From JBHEKP01 sp041859375 (GTDB lineage: Bacteria; Hydrogenedentota; Hydrogenedentia; Hydrogenedentales; CAITNO01): a DNA stretch of 22,742 nt. Below are positions 1 through 8,147 of this stretch, piece after piece. Under the pieces are notes generated by a model. That model was not told the DNA's origin, searched no databases, and worked only from the letters and a program-made list of their open reading frames with translations. Made by a program: the position numbers and the translations under genes. Where the stretch lies: contig JBHEKP010000086.1 of assembly GCA_041859375.1 (NCBI GenBank), positions 1 to 22,742 on the forward strand, read 5' to 3'. How positions within the stretch are numbered: the stretch's first letter is position 1; the number at the start of each line of letters is the position of its first letter.

Positions 1-660
1 GAGGATTGGATGTCGGAGCTGGAGTGGCAGTGCAGCACCCAGTACCACTTCAACTGGCTCTCCGGCGACGACGTGCCCCAGTCGCTGGTGCACAACCTCG
101 ACCGCGCCAGCTGGGTGCTGGGCGACGCCGCGCCGGTGAAGTGCCACGGACTGGGCGGGCGCTCCTCCATGACCGATCACATCTACGGAAACGTCTTCGA
201 CCACCATTCCGTCGTGTACGAGTGCGAAAACGGCGTGCGGATTTACGCCTTCTGCCGCACCACCGAGGGCTGCTACAACGACACCTCCAGCACCGTCTTC
301 GGCACCAGGGGAAAGGCGTCCATCCTGAACACCCGCATCTGGGGCGAGAACGACTGGACCTGGAAGGGGGAATGCAACCCCTACCAGCTTGAGCATGACA
401 CCCTCTTCAGGGCCATCCGGTCCGGCGAGCCCGTCAACAACGGCGACTTCATGGCCCGGAGCACCCTCATCGGCATCATGGGCCAGCTCTCCTGCTACAC
501 CGGCGAGGAGGTCACCTGGAAGCAGGTCAGCAACTCCGACTTCGCCTACCCGCCCGTCCCGGAGGAGTGCCGCGACGGCATGGACCCGCCCGTCCTCCCC
601 GGCGAGAACGGCAGCTACCCCGTCTACAAGCCCGGATTCACACGGTTGTTGGAAGCCTGA
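1..660 (+). CDS. Gfo/Idh/MocA family oxidoreductase, C-terminal part (5' truncated by window edge)
   Basis: The reading frame is open from base 1 and ends at TGA 658-660, so this is the C-terminal ~219 residues of a longer protein; the ATG at 10 is internal and has no ribosome binding site. Family members are NAD(P)-dependent sugar or cyclitol dehydrogenases with an N-terminal Rossmann fold (missing here) and a C-terminal alpha/beta substrate domain. The visible part looks like that second domain. It has a sheet-rich stretch asking whether a sequence forms a charge- and aromatic-rich pocket, then a late helix ('LEHDTLFRAIRSGEPVNNG') followed by 'STLIGIMGQLSCYTGEEVTW', which is the usual closing pattern of the family. 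The tail with 'PPVLPGENGSYPVYKPG' is typical of the long secreted or cytoplasmic paralogues in glycan-degrading bacteria. The substrate cannot be told. It is followed by a strong intrinsic terminator, so it belongs to an upstream transcription unit. Confidence 0.85.
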   Translation, partial: EDWMSELEWQCSTQYHFNWLSGDDVPQSLVHNLDRASWVLGDAAPVKCHGLGGRSSMTDHIYGNVFDHHSVVYECENGVRIYAFCRTTEGCYNDTSSTVFGTRGKASILNTRIWGENDWTWKGECNPYQLEHDTLFRAIRSGEPVNNGDFMARSTLIGIMGQLSCYTGEEVTWKQVSNSDFAYPPVPEECRDGMDPPVLPGENGSYPVYKPGFTRLLEA

Positions 661-715
661 AGATCAACGGCCCCCCGGCCGGATGCCCCCGTGTTCCGCG
701 GGTTAAGAACCGGTT

Positions 716-745
716 GCGCCCCCCTTCGGGGGCGCTTTTTTGTTT
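716..745 (+). terminator. Intrinsic terminator after the oxidoreductase gene
   Basis: A GC-only stem (GCG plus five C, pairing with five G plus CGC) closes a TTC-containing loop and is followed directly by six T at 736-741, then GTTT. It lies about 55 bases after the stop codon at 660 and is a textbook rho-independent terminator. Confidence 0.9.
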
Positions 746-799
746 GGGCGTGGCTCGGTTCCTTACAACGGACCCGCAAAAATGCTCAATTCAGCCGCG

Positions 800-863
800 G
801 GATTATGTGAGAAAGTAAACCCGCCGCCTGTTTGCGCGATGCGGGCGCCGGGGTGTCCGGCGC
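800..863 (+). promoter_or_regulatory. Candidate promoter/leader element before the M24 gene
   Basis: The 9-mer GGATTATGT at 800-808 sits in an AT-richer patch of an otherwise GC-rich gap. The same 9-mer occurs at 10465-10473 upstream of the UROD-like gene. It is followed by a perfect 7-bp hairpin (GCGCCGG 845-851, loop 852-856, CCGGCGC 857-863) before the start codon at 924. No good -35 hexamer is seen. The gap 661-923 holds the terminator and this element and no gene. Confidence 0.3.
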
Positions 864-923
864 GGCGGCTGGAACGTCAAAGAAGCAAAAAGGCCCGCCA
901 GGGGCCCACAGGGAGAGAAGACG

Positions 924-2090
924 ATGGGCTATCTCAGTCAGAAGGAGCGCGATGTCCGGCTTTCCAAGGTCCATGAAATTCTCAGGGAAAAGAACCTTGA
1001 TCTGGCCCTGATCTATTACGACGAGTTTAATATTGGCAATGGATGGTATCTGACCGGCTGGTGCCCCCAGTTCGAGAGCGGCGCGGTGCTCGTCCTCAAG
1101 GACGGCGCCGCCATGCTGCTTGGGGGGCCGGAGAGCGAGCCCTTTGCCAAACTGGACAGCGCCATCACCGAAACGCGCAATTTTCCCGTGTTCATGGTGC
1201 CCGATGAGGAATATCCCAACGCCACCATCACCGATTTCCCCTCCCTCTTTGAGGAGCTTAAGGGCAGGATCGGCGTCATCCGCCGGGCGGGGCTGGTGGG
1301 GGGGGGGCGCATGCCCGCCGACTGTTACCGCCAGATCACCGGGGGGTTCGACGGCGTGGAGATCGTGGACATCACGGACGACTACGTGCCGTTGCGCTTT
1401 GACAAGTCGGCGTGGGAACGGGAACAAATCCGTGCGGCCTTCGGACTGGCCGACCAGTGTTACGACGCGATGGCCGGCAAGATTGCGCCGGGCGTCATGG
1501 AGATTGAGGTGGCCGCGGCGGGTGAATACGCGGCCCGGAGCAGGGGCGCGACGGGGTTTGGGTTCAGCGCCATTGTGGGGTCGGGCGCCCGGGCAAACGC
1601 GGTGGTGCCGACAGCCACCACGAAGCGCCTTGAGGCGGGCGATCTGGTCATGATTGGCATCGCTCCAAAGGTTCAGGGGTATGCGGGGGTGGTGGGGCAC
1701 ACATTGCCCGTCTCCGGTGGGTACACAGAGTCGCAGAAGGAGCTGCTCCACCATCTCAAGGAGGTTTTCCGGCTGACGAAGGCTCAATGCCTGCCGGGCC
1801 GCAAGGGTTGCGAAATTGACGCCCCTGGCCGGGCCTATTTTGAGAGGCACGGCCTGCTCAAATATCTGGTATGCCCCTTCGCGCACACCATCGGCCTGCA
1901 CGAGGCCGAAGCACCCTTCTTTGGCCCCAACAGCCAGGATGTGCTCAGGCCCGGCATGACCATCTGCATCGATGTGAGCTTCTTCGGTCATCCGGTGTGG
2001 AACGGCGCCCGTATCGAAACCGGATACGAGATCACCGAAAACGGCCCCGTCCCCTTCAGCCCGAAGATGGACAAGCTGCTCACCGAATAA
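924..2090 (+). CDS. M24-family ('pita-bread' fold) protein, creatinase/Xaa-Pro peptidase-like, with a degenerate metal site
   Basis: This 388-residue protein has the two-domain layout of creatinase and aminopeptidase P: an N-terminal creatinase-like domain (about residues 10-155) and a C-terminal M24 domain (about 165-380). The start is supported by GGGAGAG at 911-917. In the C-terminal domain the landmarks can be aligned by eye: 'GFGFSAIVGSGARANAVVPT' (212-231), the strand before the ligands (241-260), 'HTIGLHE' (321-327), 'GMTICID' (344-350) and 'GARIE' (361-365). His321 and Glu365 remain. The two metal-binding Asp of the peptidases align with Gly245 and Val256, and the first Glu with Asp350. 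Metallopeptidase activity is therefore unlikely. Creatinase is the known metal-free member of this fold, so a C-N hydrolase acting on a small guanidino- or amide-type substrate is the better guess. The gene stands alone between two intrinsic terminators. Confidence 0.85.
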   Translation: MGYLSQKERDVRLSKVHEILREKNLDLALIYYDEFNIGNGWYLTGWCPQFESGAVLVLKDGAAMLLGGPESEPFAKLDSAITETRNFPVFMVPDEEYPNATITDFPSLFEELKGRIGVIRRAGLVGGGRMPADCYRQITGGFDGVEIVDITDDYVPLRFDKSAWEREQIRAAFGLADQCYDAMAGKIAPGVMEIEVAAAGEYAARSRGATGFGFSAIVGSGARANAVVPTATTKRLEAGDLVMIGIAPKVQGYAGVVGHTLPVSGGYTESQKELLHHLKEVFRLTKAQCLPGRKGCEIDAPGRAYFERHGLLKYLVCPFAHTIGLHEAEAPFFGPNSQDVLRPGMTICIDVSFFGHPVWNGARIETGYEITENGPVPFSPKMDKLLTE

Positions 2091-2160
2091 CCACCATGGT
2101 TTTATGCGATATGGGAGACGGTTGGCACGGCGGCTCCGGTCGGCGTTCCTTGGTTGTTTT

Positions 2161-2187
2161 AAAGGGTCCTGGCGGCCCTTTTTTATT
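2161..2187 (+). terminator. Intrinsic terminator after the M24 gene
   Basis: AAAGGGTC pairs with GGCCCTTT (one G-T wobble) around a short CTGGC loop, and the 3' arm runs into a T-rich tail (TTTTTTATTT). It lies about 70 bases after the stop codon at 2090 and ends about 40 bases before the next start. Confidence 0.75.
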
Positions 2188-2228
2188 TCACCGGGCACGC
2201 CGCGACTATGTTGAAAGGAAAAAGACCC

Positions 2229-3263
2229 ATGCTGGCGCTTCTGCGCGGACACGATCCGAATCTTGTTGAGCTGTCCTGCGGACAGGGGAGTGTTTTAATC
2301 CCTCCATCGCTCGGCGGACGCATATTCTGTCAATATGGCGGAGAGCTGGTCCACCGGCTTGATGCGGCGTTAATGCAGAACCCGTCGCCCGATGGATATG
2401 ACAATCTTGGCGGAAATTCACTCTGGCCGGCCCCGGAAGGCGGGGCGTTTGCCTTCAATTATCCGCCCGGCAGCAGTGACTGGCATGTGCAGGACGGCAT
2501 TGCGAAGGCCGCGCCCGTTGTCACCCGCATCAACGCGGGCTGTGCCAGGGTTGAAAAGCGGATATCCCTCCTGAACCGGAAGGGGGCGCGAATTGAGCTT
2601 GATTACCGCAGGGTGGTCTCGGTGCCGGACAAGGTTCGCCTGGCCGGGGGCTATGCGCTGGAGGGAATGTCCTACCACACGGAGGATATCTTTGAGCCCA
2701 GGAGCGGGCATGGAATGGATGAGGTGCTTCTGGCGCCCTGGTCTCTGGAGCAGTTCCCCGGTGCCGACGGCATAGTGGCCTTTGGAAGGGTTATGGACGG
2801 AGAAGACGCGCTGAACCTTGATTTTTATGATGATCCGGGCGACCGCATCTCGTGGCGTCCGGGCTGTTTCAGTTTCACTCTCGGGGGCGGGGCGCGGCAT
2901 CAGATTGGGGTTAAAGTCCGGAGTCTCCCGCAGCTCATCGGCGCATTCGACATCCAACGGTCGATGGTGATCATCCGAAAAACCCAACCACAACAGGGGG
3001 TGTATTTCAATATCGCCGACAACGACCAGCCCGGCGGCCCCTTTTCGGCGGCGGATCTGTACAGCATTTTCAACGGTGGGGAGCTTGGGTTTTACGAGTT
3101 GGAGACGGTTGGATCCATGTGTGTGGATGGCGGTCGTGTGTCCTTGGGCATGCTGCCCTCCCAGACGCTTGTTTTGAAGGGCGCGCCTTCGGAACTGCTG
3201 CGTTATCTGTTGGAGCAGGAGGGGGTGGTGATCGACGGGTCGGCGGCGGGTGTGCGGCCTTGA
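2229..3263 (+). CDS. Hypothetical protein, galactose-mutarotase-fold-like
   Basis: A 344-residue cytoplasmic protein with no signal peptide or membrane helix. I chose ATG 2229 over the in-frame ATG at 2208 because AAAGGA (2214-2219) is well placed for it. I do not recognise a named enzyme. The sequence is beta-rich, with an N-terminal 'PPSLGGRIFCQYGGELVHRL' stretch and 'GGNSLWPAPEGGAFAF' (about 61-76), which resembles the opening of aldose-1-epimerase/mutarotase-like proteins and the DUF4380/DUF6786-type families that assess or bind a sugar ring. A late stretch 'QQGVYFNIADNDQP' and a terminal beta region are compatible with a beta-sandwich. The gene is 40 bases upstream of the symporter and probably cotranscribed with it, so handling an imported sugar is plausible. 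The family assignment is tentative and comes from pattern similarity only. Confidence 0.6.
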   Translation: MLALLRGHDPNLVELSCGQGSVLIPPSLGGRIFCQYGGELVHRLDAALMQNPSPDGYDNLGGNSLWPAPEGGAFAFNYPPGSSDWHVQDGIAKAAPVVTRINAGCARVEKRISLLNRKGARIELDYRRVVSVPDKVRLAGGYALEGMSYHTEDIFEPRSGHGMDEVLLAPWSLEQFPGADGIVAFGRVMDGEDALNLDFYDDPGDRISWRPGCFSFTLGGGARHQIGVKVRSLPQLIGAFDIQRSMVIIRKTQPQQGVYFNIADNDQPGGPFSAADLYSIFNGGELGFYELETVGSMCVDGGRVSLGMLPSQTLVLKGAPSELLRYLLEQEGVVIDGSAAGVRP

Positions 3264-3303
3264 GGGAAAACGCCCCTGCCTGAAAACAAGGGAGTGAGGA
3301 AAA

Positions 3304-5130
3304 ATGCGGCTTGATTTGCTTGACTGGTCTATCATCATCGCTTCGCTGGTCTTCTCGCTGATCATCGGGCTCTATTTCACCAGGCGCGCCAGCAAAAGCC
3401 TGAGCGAGTTTTTCACGGCCGAGGGCAGTCTTCCCTGGTGGCTGGTGGGCACCTCGATGGTGGCCACAACCTTTGCCGCCGACACGCCGCTGGTGGTGTC
3501 CGGACTGGTGCGCAAGGGCGGCATTTACGAGAACTGGCTCTGGTGGAGCGCCCTGATGGGCGGGATGCTCACGGTGTATTTCTTCGCCGGTCTTTGGCGG
3601 CGCGCGGGACTCATCACTGATGTGGAGTTTGTTGAACTGCGCTATGACGGGAAGCCGGCGGCCGTCCTGCGCGGCTTCTGCGCGGTGTACTACGGCCTGC
3701 TGGTCAACTGCATTGTGATGGGCTGGGTGACGCTGGCCATGAGCAAGATACTCCATGTCATGATGGGTTGGGACAAGGTCTTTTCCGTGGCGATTCTCGT
3801 TGTGCTGACGCTGGCCTACACGGTGCTGTCGGGTTACTGGGGCGTGGTGGTGACTGACTTCTTCCAGTTCCTGCTGGCCATGCTCGGGGCCGTCTTCCTC
3901 ATGGTTGTTGTCTTTTACCGGATGGGCGGCCCGGGTCCCATGGTGGAGCAGGTCCTGGCGGCGCCCGGCGTGGACCCGAAGGTGCTGTATTTTGTGCCCG
4001 ACTTCAGGACGGCGACCCACCTTGCCCTTGTGACTTTTGTGGTGCAGGTGTCACTGCTCTGGTGGGGGAGCGGCCAGGGGAGCGGCTATCTGGCGCAGCG
4101 GTTGTTTTCTGCCAGGGACGAGCGCCATGCCGCAAAGGCCTTCCTCTGGTTCAACGTCGCCAATTACATGCTGCGGCCGTGGCCTTGGATTGTGGTCGGT
4201 CTGGCCTCGCTGGTGTACTTCCCGCTGCAGGCCGGGGAGGACAACGAACTGGCCTATCCGAGGATGATTGCGGAGCTGATGCCGGCGGGGATGCGCGGGC
4301 TGATGGTGGCCTCGCTCTTCGCCGCGTTCATGAGCACGCTGAGCACCCAGTTGAACTGGGGCGCGTCATACATGGTCAGCGACATATACAAGCGGTTTGT
4401 GGTGCGCGACGCCACGGAGCGGCACTATGTCAATGTTTCCCGGCTGCTCATGGTGGCGCTCATGCTTGTTGGCGCGCTTGCGGCGTGGCAGTCGGAAAGT
4501 GTGGCCAAGGTGTGGATATACCTGTTGACCATCGGGGCGGGCGGGGCCTTTGTGGGCCTCTTGCGCTGGTACTGGTGGCGGGTCAACGCCTGGGCTGAAA
4601 TTGGCGCGATGGTCGGCTCGCTGGTTGTTGCCAATGGGGACTTGTTCTGCGGGGTGCTCGCGGCCTTTGGTTTCCTTTCCCCGGCGGCAATGGAAAAAGT
4701 TGCCTGGTTTTATGCGTCCGACACCTATCCCTACCGGATTGTGTTCATCATCGGCGTCTGCACGGTGTTCTGGATTTTAATCATGTACATGACCCCGCCG
4801 GTGTCGGCGGAACATCTGGAGCGGTTTTACCGGCGTGTGCGCCCGGGGGGGTGGTGGGGGCCGGTTGCGGAGAAGTGTCCTGAAATCCGGACCGCATCCG
4901 CGGCGCGTGGCTGGGTCGGCTGGTTTGCCGGGACGGTGTGCGTTTACGCCGGCCTTTTCGGGATGGGGTATCTATGCATCGGGGAATATGTTCTTGGACT
5001 CATCATGATCAGTGTGAGCGTGCTCAGCGGCTGGCAGATGATCAACAACATGCCCCGCGAGGAGGCTGGCCTGACGGCGGGCGGGCCAGCCAAGGCGGAG
5101 GATCCGGTTCCGGGGGCCGCTCAGGACTGA
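3304..5130 (+). CDS. Sodium:solute symporter (SSS/SLC5 family), large type
   Basis: A 608-residue, strongly hydrophobic protein of the LeuT-fold SSS family, which couples Na+ entry to uptake of sugars, organic acids or amino acids. It opens with a first helix (about 7-25), then 'EFFTAEGSLPWWLVGTSMVATTFAADTPL' (35-63), the usual family start. The signature of the Na+-site helix is seen at 340-361 ('AAFMSTLSTQLNWGASYM' followed by 'SDIYKRF'), with paired Ser/Thr residues. The C-terminal extension beyond ~430 adds further helices and a polar tail. The 'STQLNWGASY' version is typical of large SSS proteins found in Planctomycete-like genomes. A Shine-Dalgarno-like GTGAGGA precedes the start. It likely forms an operon with the mutarotase-like gene 40 bases upstream. 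Its stop overlaps that of the convergent AraC gene by 10 bases. The substrate is unknown; a sugar is likely from context. Confidence 0.93.
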   Translation: MRLDLLDWSIIIASLVFSLIIGLYFTRRASKSLSEFFTAEGSLPWWLVGTSMVATTFAADTPLVVSGLVRKGGIYENWLWWSALMGGMLTVYFFAGLWRRAGLITDVEFVELRYDGKPAAVLRGFCAVYYGLLVNCIVMGWVTLAMSKILHVMMGWDKVFSVAILVVLTLAYTVLSGYWGVVVTDFFQFLLAMLGAVFLMVVVFYRMGGPGPMVEQVLAAPGVDPKVLYFVPDFRTATHLALVTFVVQVSLLWWGSGQGSGYLAQRLFSARDERHAAKAFLWFNVANYMLRPWPWIVVGLASLVYFPLQAGEDNELAYPRMIAELMPAGMRGLMVASLFAAFMSTLSTQLNWGASYMVSDIYKRFVVRDATERHYVNVSRLLMVALMLVGALAAWQSESVAKVWIYLLTIGAGGAFVGLLRWYWWRVNAWAEIGAMVGSLVVANGDLFCGVLAAFGFLSPAAMEKVAWFYASDTYPYRIVFIIGVCTVFWILIMYMTPPVSAEHLERFYRRVRPGGWWGPVAEKCPEIRTASAARGWVGWFAGTVCVYAGLFGMGYLCIGEYVLGLIMISVSVLSGWQMINNMPREEAGLTAGGPAKAEDPVPGAAQD

Positions 5131-6143
5131 CGCCCCCGCTGTCCCGTGGTGTAGCGCTGCCGGTACATGATCGGCGTGACGCCCTGGTGCTTTTTGAACA
5201 TGTTGGTGAAATGGGCCGAATCGCAAAACCCCAGCCCGTGGGCGATCTCGGTGATGGACCGGCTCAGATCGAGCAGCTGGTTGCAGGAGTGCTGGATCCG
5301 GCGGTGCTGGTAATAGGTCATGGGGCTGCATCCCGTGGCCTTGCGGAAGATGGCCCCGAGGTGGTCCGGGCAGAGGCCCATGGATTCCGCTAGCGCGCCC
5401 ACGTTGAAGGCCTCGCAGCGCAGAATCGCCTCCTCGATGTGGCCCAGCGCCGCCACTATCTCCTTCCTGAAACCCAGGCCCACCTCCACCGGGCTCTGCC
5501 GGGTGTGGGATCGGCTCAGCAGTATCAGCGCCTTGAGCAGGCTGGACCGCAGAAATGTCAGGGACGGCAGGTCCGACACGGACTCGCGGCCGATGTCCGC
5601 AAGCTCATGATCCACCGCGGCAAGCTCCGCCGGCGAGAGCACAAACTTTGTGACCGCGCCGTCCCTGCACTGGCGGAACAGCGAGGCCGCGAGGAACAGC
5701 GGCACCAGCCCGGTTTCCCGCCAGTGCGCCATCAGGTCGTCGGCCAGCCATTCCGTCAGGTAGTAGATGTTGGTCTGGTGGAGCCCGTCGATGCCGTAGA
5801 TCGCGTGGGTCATGCCCGGCGCAAGCACGATCACCGTCCCCGGGCCGAGCTCCTCGGTCGCGTGCCGCGTCCGGTGCAGCGTCCTGCCCCGGCGGATGAT
5901 CGAAATTTCAAAATGATCGTGCGAGTGGGGGCGGTGGTCCTGAAGGTCGGGCACGCACACGGGGCAGCCGTAGTGCCAGCCCGGATGATCGGGGTGGCCG
6001 GGCAGCAGGCAGCGGAAATTCCCCCCGCCCGACATCCACGATCCCACCCGCACCGGACGGCTGGCGGAAACCCCCACCTCATCCAGCGTCGAGGTGTAGA
6101 GCGGGGTCAGGTCATCCCCTGTTTCTGCCGCTGTTGAAGCCAC
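5121..6143 (-). CDS. AraC-family transcriptional regulator
   Basis: The preferred start is GTG at 6143, with GAGGA (5'-GAGGAACAGTCC-GTG on the minus strand) seven bases before it, giving 340 residues. A longer GTG start at 6218 (365 residues) has no clear ribosome binding site. The N-terminal half contains a cupin-like sensor, with 'HRPHSHDHFEISIIRRG' at about 70-86 and a following 'LGPGTVIVLAPGMTHAIYG'. Just before the cupin is a Cys/His-rich stretch (Cys45, Cys60, Cys63 with several His). The C-terminal ~100 residues are the double helix-turn-helix, ending in 'LGFCDSAHFTNMFKKHQGVTP' (about 304-324), the AraC signature. Such regulators normally activate neighbouring sugar genes on ligand binding. 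It is divergent from the second SSS symporter across a 344-base gap, which makes that gene the first candidate target. It converges on the first symporter. Confidence 0.95.
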   Translation of the reverse strand: MASTAAETGDDLTPLYTSTLDEVGVSASRPVRVGSWMSGGGNFRCLLPGHPDHPGWHYGCPVCVPDLQDHRPHSHDHFEISIIRRGRTLHRTRHATEELGPGTVIVLAPGMTHAIYGIDGLHQTNIYYLTEWLADDLMAHWRETGLVPLFLAASLFRQCRDGAVTKFVLSPAELAAVDHELADIGRESVSDLPSLTFLRSSLLKALILLSRSHTRQSPVEVGLGFRKEIVAALGHIEEAILRCEAFNVGALAESMGLCPDHLGAIFRKATGCSPMTYYQHRRIQHSCNQLLDLSRSITEIAHGLGFCDSAHFTNMFKKHQGVTPIMYRQRYTTGQRGRQS

Positions 6144-6232
6144 GGACTGTTCCTCGCTGTCGTGCCGGAAGCACTTTCCGGACGCCGCGCGTGAAATCCC
6201 GCGCACCGCCGCGCGCACCCAATCTCGGATTC

Positions 6233-6238
6233 ATTATA
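6233..6238 (-). promoter_or_regulatory. Candidate -10 box for the AraC gene
   Basis: On the minus strand a perfect TATAAT (within GATATAATGAATCC) lies about 90 bases upstream of the GTG at 6143. No matching -35 is obvious at 16-18 bases. The TATAAT lies just upstream of the GTG at 6218, which supports use of the downstream start at 6143 with a leader. Confidence 0.45.
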
Positions 6239-6320
6239 TCAGAAACGATGCGCAGCCCCCATTCCTGCAATGCGGGGCTTTCTTCTCCATTTATGGACGG
6301 ACAGACTGTGTGCGGCGGAA

Positions 6321-6345
6321 CGGCCGGGGCTGTTTGCGGCCCCGC
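6321..6345 (+). promoter_or_regulatory. Inverted repeat in the AraC-symporter intergenic region
   Basis: Within the 344-base gap 6144-6487, the sequence around GGCCGGGGC and GCGGCCCCGCC forms a GC-rich hairpin with a TGTTT-type loop. It is the only clear structure in the gap besides the minus-strand TATAAT and a GATAAACTAAAT patch at 6403-6414, which could hold the -10 of the plus-strand symporter. No T-tract follows, so an operator or leader structure is likelier than a terminator. Confidence 0.3.
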
Positions 6346-6487
6346 CTCTCGGATTCCTACAAGCAGGCGGCCAAACCCCACAAGACGGGCGGAATGGCGT
6401 GGGATAAACTAAATGAAATGGTCGGCCCCCGGACGCAGGAACGGCCTCCGGGAACGGCGGGCGCGTCCGGAACATGGAGGCGGATTG

Positions 6488-7978
6488 ATGAGCAATTTCT
6501 CCTGGATTGACGGCGGCATTGTGGGGGTGTACTTGCTGGCGACAATGGCGGCGGGAATCATGGTCCGCAAGTATGTGGGCCGGGTCGAAACATTCCTGGT
6601 GGCCGGCAGGGAGATGAACGTCCACCTGGGCATCGCCTCCCTTGCCGCGACTGAATTCGGCATTGTCACCTGCATGTACACCGCCCAAAATGGATACGAC
6701 AAGGGATTCGCCGGCGCGACGCCCGGAATACTCTTCGCCCTCGCCTACCTCGTCATAGGCTGGACGGGCTTCTGCATCGAACCCATGCGCAAGGCGGGGG
6801 TCATGACCCTTCCCGAAATGTTTGAGAAGCGTTTCGGCCCCGGCATCCGCTGGCTGAGCGGCGCCGTCATCATCATCTCGGGCCTTCTCAACATGGGCAT
6901 CTACCTGAGGATGGGGGGGGAATTTCTCATTGCGGTCGCGGGCATTTCCCCAGGAGGCCACACACTGGAGATCATGATGACCGTCCTGCTGGTGGCGGTG
7001 GCGTTTTACACCATTCTCGGGGGCATGCTTTCCGTGCTGGTCACGGACTTTCTCCAGTTCATCGTGATGAGCGCCGGCATGATCGTCGTGACCGTTCTGA
7101 TCGTGGCGGGGGTGGGGTGGGGCAACATCGTGGGCGCGGTTGAGTCCAATTACGGCGCGGGCGGCTTCAATCCCCTTGCCAACCCCGACATGGGGTGGTC
7201 GTTCATCATCTTCAACAGCCTTGTGGTCACCGCGTGCGTGCTCACGCACCAGCCCGTCATCCAGCGCGTCCTCTCCGCCAAGGACGCCCGGACCGGCCGC
7301 AGCGTCTTCACCCGGACCAGTTTCTTTTTTGTGTGCCGCTTTGTGATTCCAGGCGTTTGGGGCATTGCCGCGCTGGCGGCGCTTGCGCCCGGCGTGGTCG
7401 GGGAAAACACCCGCGAGGCCATGCCGCTCTTCCTCGGCTCCATCCTGCCCGTGGGCGTCATGGGCTTGCTGGTGGCCGCGATGCTCGCCGCGGACATGTC
7501 CACCGACTCGTCCTACCTGCTCGCCTACGGAGGCGTGATTTACAACGACCTTCTCGCGCCGCTCCGGCGTCGCCTGAGGATGAGCGAGCGGCAGGGCATC
7601 CGCTGGAACCGCCTCATAGTGGCCGCACTGGGCGTGTTCTTCCTGTTTTACGGGCTTTGGTACCCCCTCAAGGGCAGCGTATGGTCCTATCTCACCATCA
7701 CGGCCACCGTCGGCTTCGCCAGCATGACCACCCTGCTGGTGTCCTGTTGCTACTGGAGGCGCGCCAACAACTGGGGTGCGGCCGGCGCCCTCATCGCCGG
7801 GGCCGCCATACCCCTGGCCTATCTGGTGATGGAGCAGCTGCCGTCCACGCGGGATTTCGCCGCGTGGATTGGCCCGAACTGGTCGGGCATCGCCGCCTTT
7901 GCCGGTTCCTTCGCGGCCATGGTGGCCGGCTCGCTGCTTAAACCCGCCCCCGGGGCGGCAAGGGAGGCCTCCGCATGA
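6488..7978 (+). CDS. Sodium:solute symporter (SSS/SLC5 family), 496 aa
   Basis: ATG 6488 is chosen over an in-frame upstream start at 6413 because GGAGG (6476-6480) precedes it by seven bases and the protein then begins directly before the first helix. The 496 residues contain about 13 hydrophobic segments. 'VETFLVAGREMNVHLGIASLAATEFG' begins at about residue 33 and corresponds to the family's first broken helix. 'AAMLAADMSTDSSYLLAYGG' (330-349) with Thr/Ser residues matches the Na+-site helix, followed by 'VIYNDL'. It is a different subfamily from the 3304-5130 symporter, which has 'STQLNWGAS' at this place. The stop codon overlaps the start of a 55-aa one-helix protein (ATGA), so the two are translationally coupled. 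It is divergent from the AraC gene, probably its regulator. The substrate is not readable from sequence. Confidence 0.93.
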   Translation: MSNFSWIDGGIVGVYLLATMAAGIMVRKYVGRVETFLVAGREMNVHLGIASLAATEFGIVTCMYTAQNGYDKGFAGATPGILFALAYLVIGWTGFCIEPMRKAGVMTLPEMFEKRFGPGIRWLSGAVIIISGLLNMGIYLRMGGEFLIAVAGISPGGHTLEIMMTVLLVAVAFYTILGGMLSVLVTDFLQFIVMSAGMIVVTVLIVAGVGWGNIVGAVESNYGAGGFNPLANPDMGWSFIIFNSLVVTACVLTHQPVIQRVLSAKDARTGRSVFTRTSFFFVCRFVIPGVWGIAALAALAPGVVGENTREAMPLFLGSILPVGVMGLLVAAMLAADMSTDSSYLLAYGGVIYNDLLAPLRRRLRMSERQGIRWNRLIVAALGVFFLFYGLWYPLKGSVWSYLTITATVGFASMTTLLVSCCYWRRANNWGAAGALIAGAAIPLAYLVMEQLPSTRDFAAWIGPNWSGIAAFAGSFAAMVAGSLLKPAPGAAREASA

Positions 7979-8142
7979 ACGGGAACACCCACTGGTTTTG
8001 GGCGCTTGTCGTGCTGGCCTGCCTGCTCTGGTATTCGGTCATGACGGTCTACGTCGCGGTGATGGGCTTCTTTGACATCCGGGGCATGCTCGCCCGCCTG
8101 CGGGAGGGCGCCGGAGACGACGCCGCGCTCCCGGGGGAGTAG
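7975..8142 (+). CDS. Small one-helix membrane protein coupled to the symporter (probable accessory subunit)
   Basis: A 55-residue gene that starts inside the stop codon of the symporter (ATGA at 7975-7978) and ends in TAG at 8140-8142. Residues 8-32 form a single hydrophobic helix rich in Leu, Val, Tyr and Trp. A short amphipathic segment 'FFDIRGMLARLREG' (32-45) and an acidic tail follow. The layout (tiny helix protein, ATGA overlap, immediately after an SSS gene) is that of small subunits or accessory proteins known for some SSS transporters. The function is inferred from position and topology; I cannot assign a family with certainty. It is too short for most gene callers. The first symporter in the window has no such partner. 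Confidence 0.72.
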   Translation: MNGNTHWFWALVVLACLLWYSVMTVYVAVMGFFDIRGMLARLREGAGDDAALPGE

Positions 8143-8147
8143 CCGTC

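Noticed and set aside
786..2252. Long antisense open frame (488 codons) opposite the M24 gene
   Set aside because: It is exactly antisense to a well-supported gene, its product is rich in His/Arg/Pro with no recognisable domain, and it is expected in GC-rich DNA.
5070..5130. Terminator between the convergent symporter and AraC genes
   Set aside because: The stop codons overlap by 10 bases and no stem followed by a T-tract is seen on either strand.
6413..6487. N-terminal extension of the second symporter from the ATG-initiated frame at 6413
   Set aside because: It would add 25 polar, Arg-rich residues before the first helix, and GGAGG is placed for ATG 6488.
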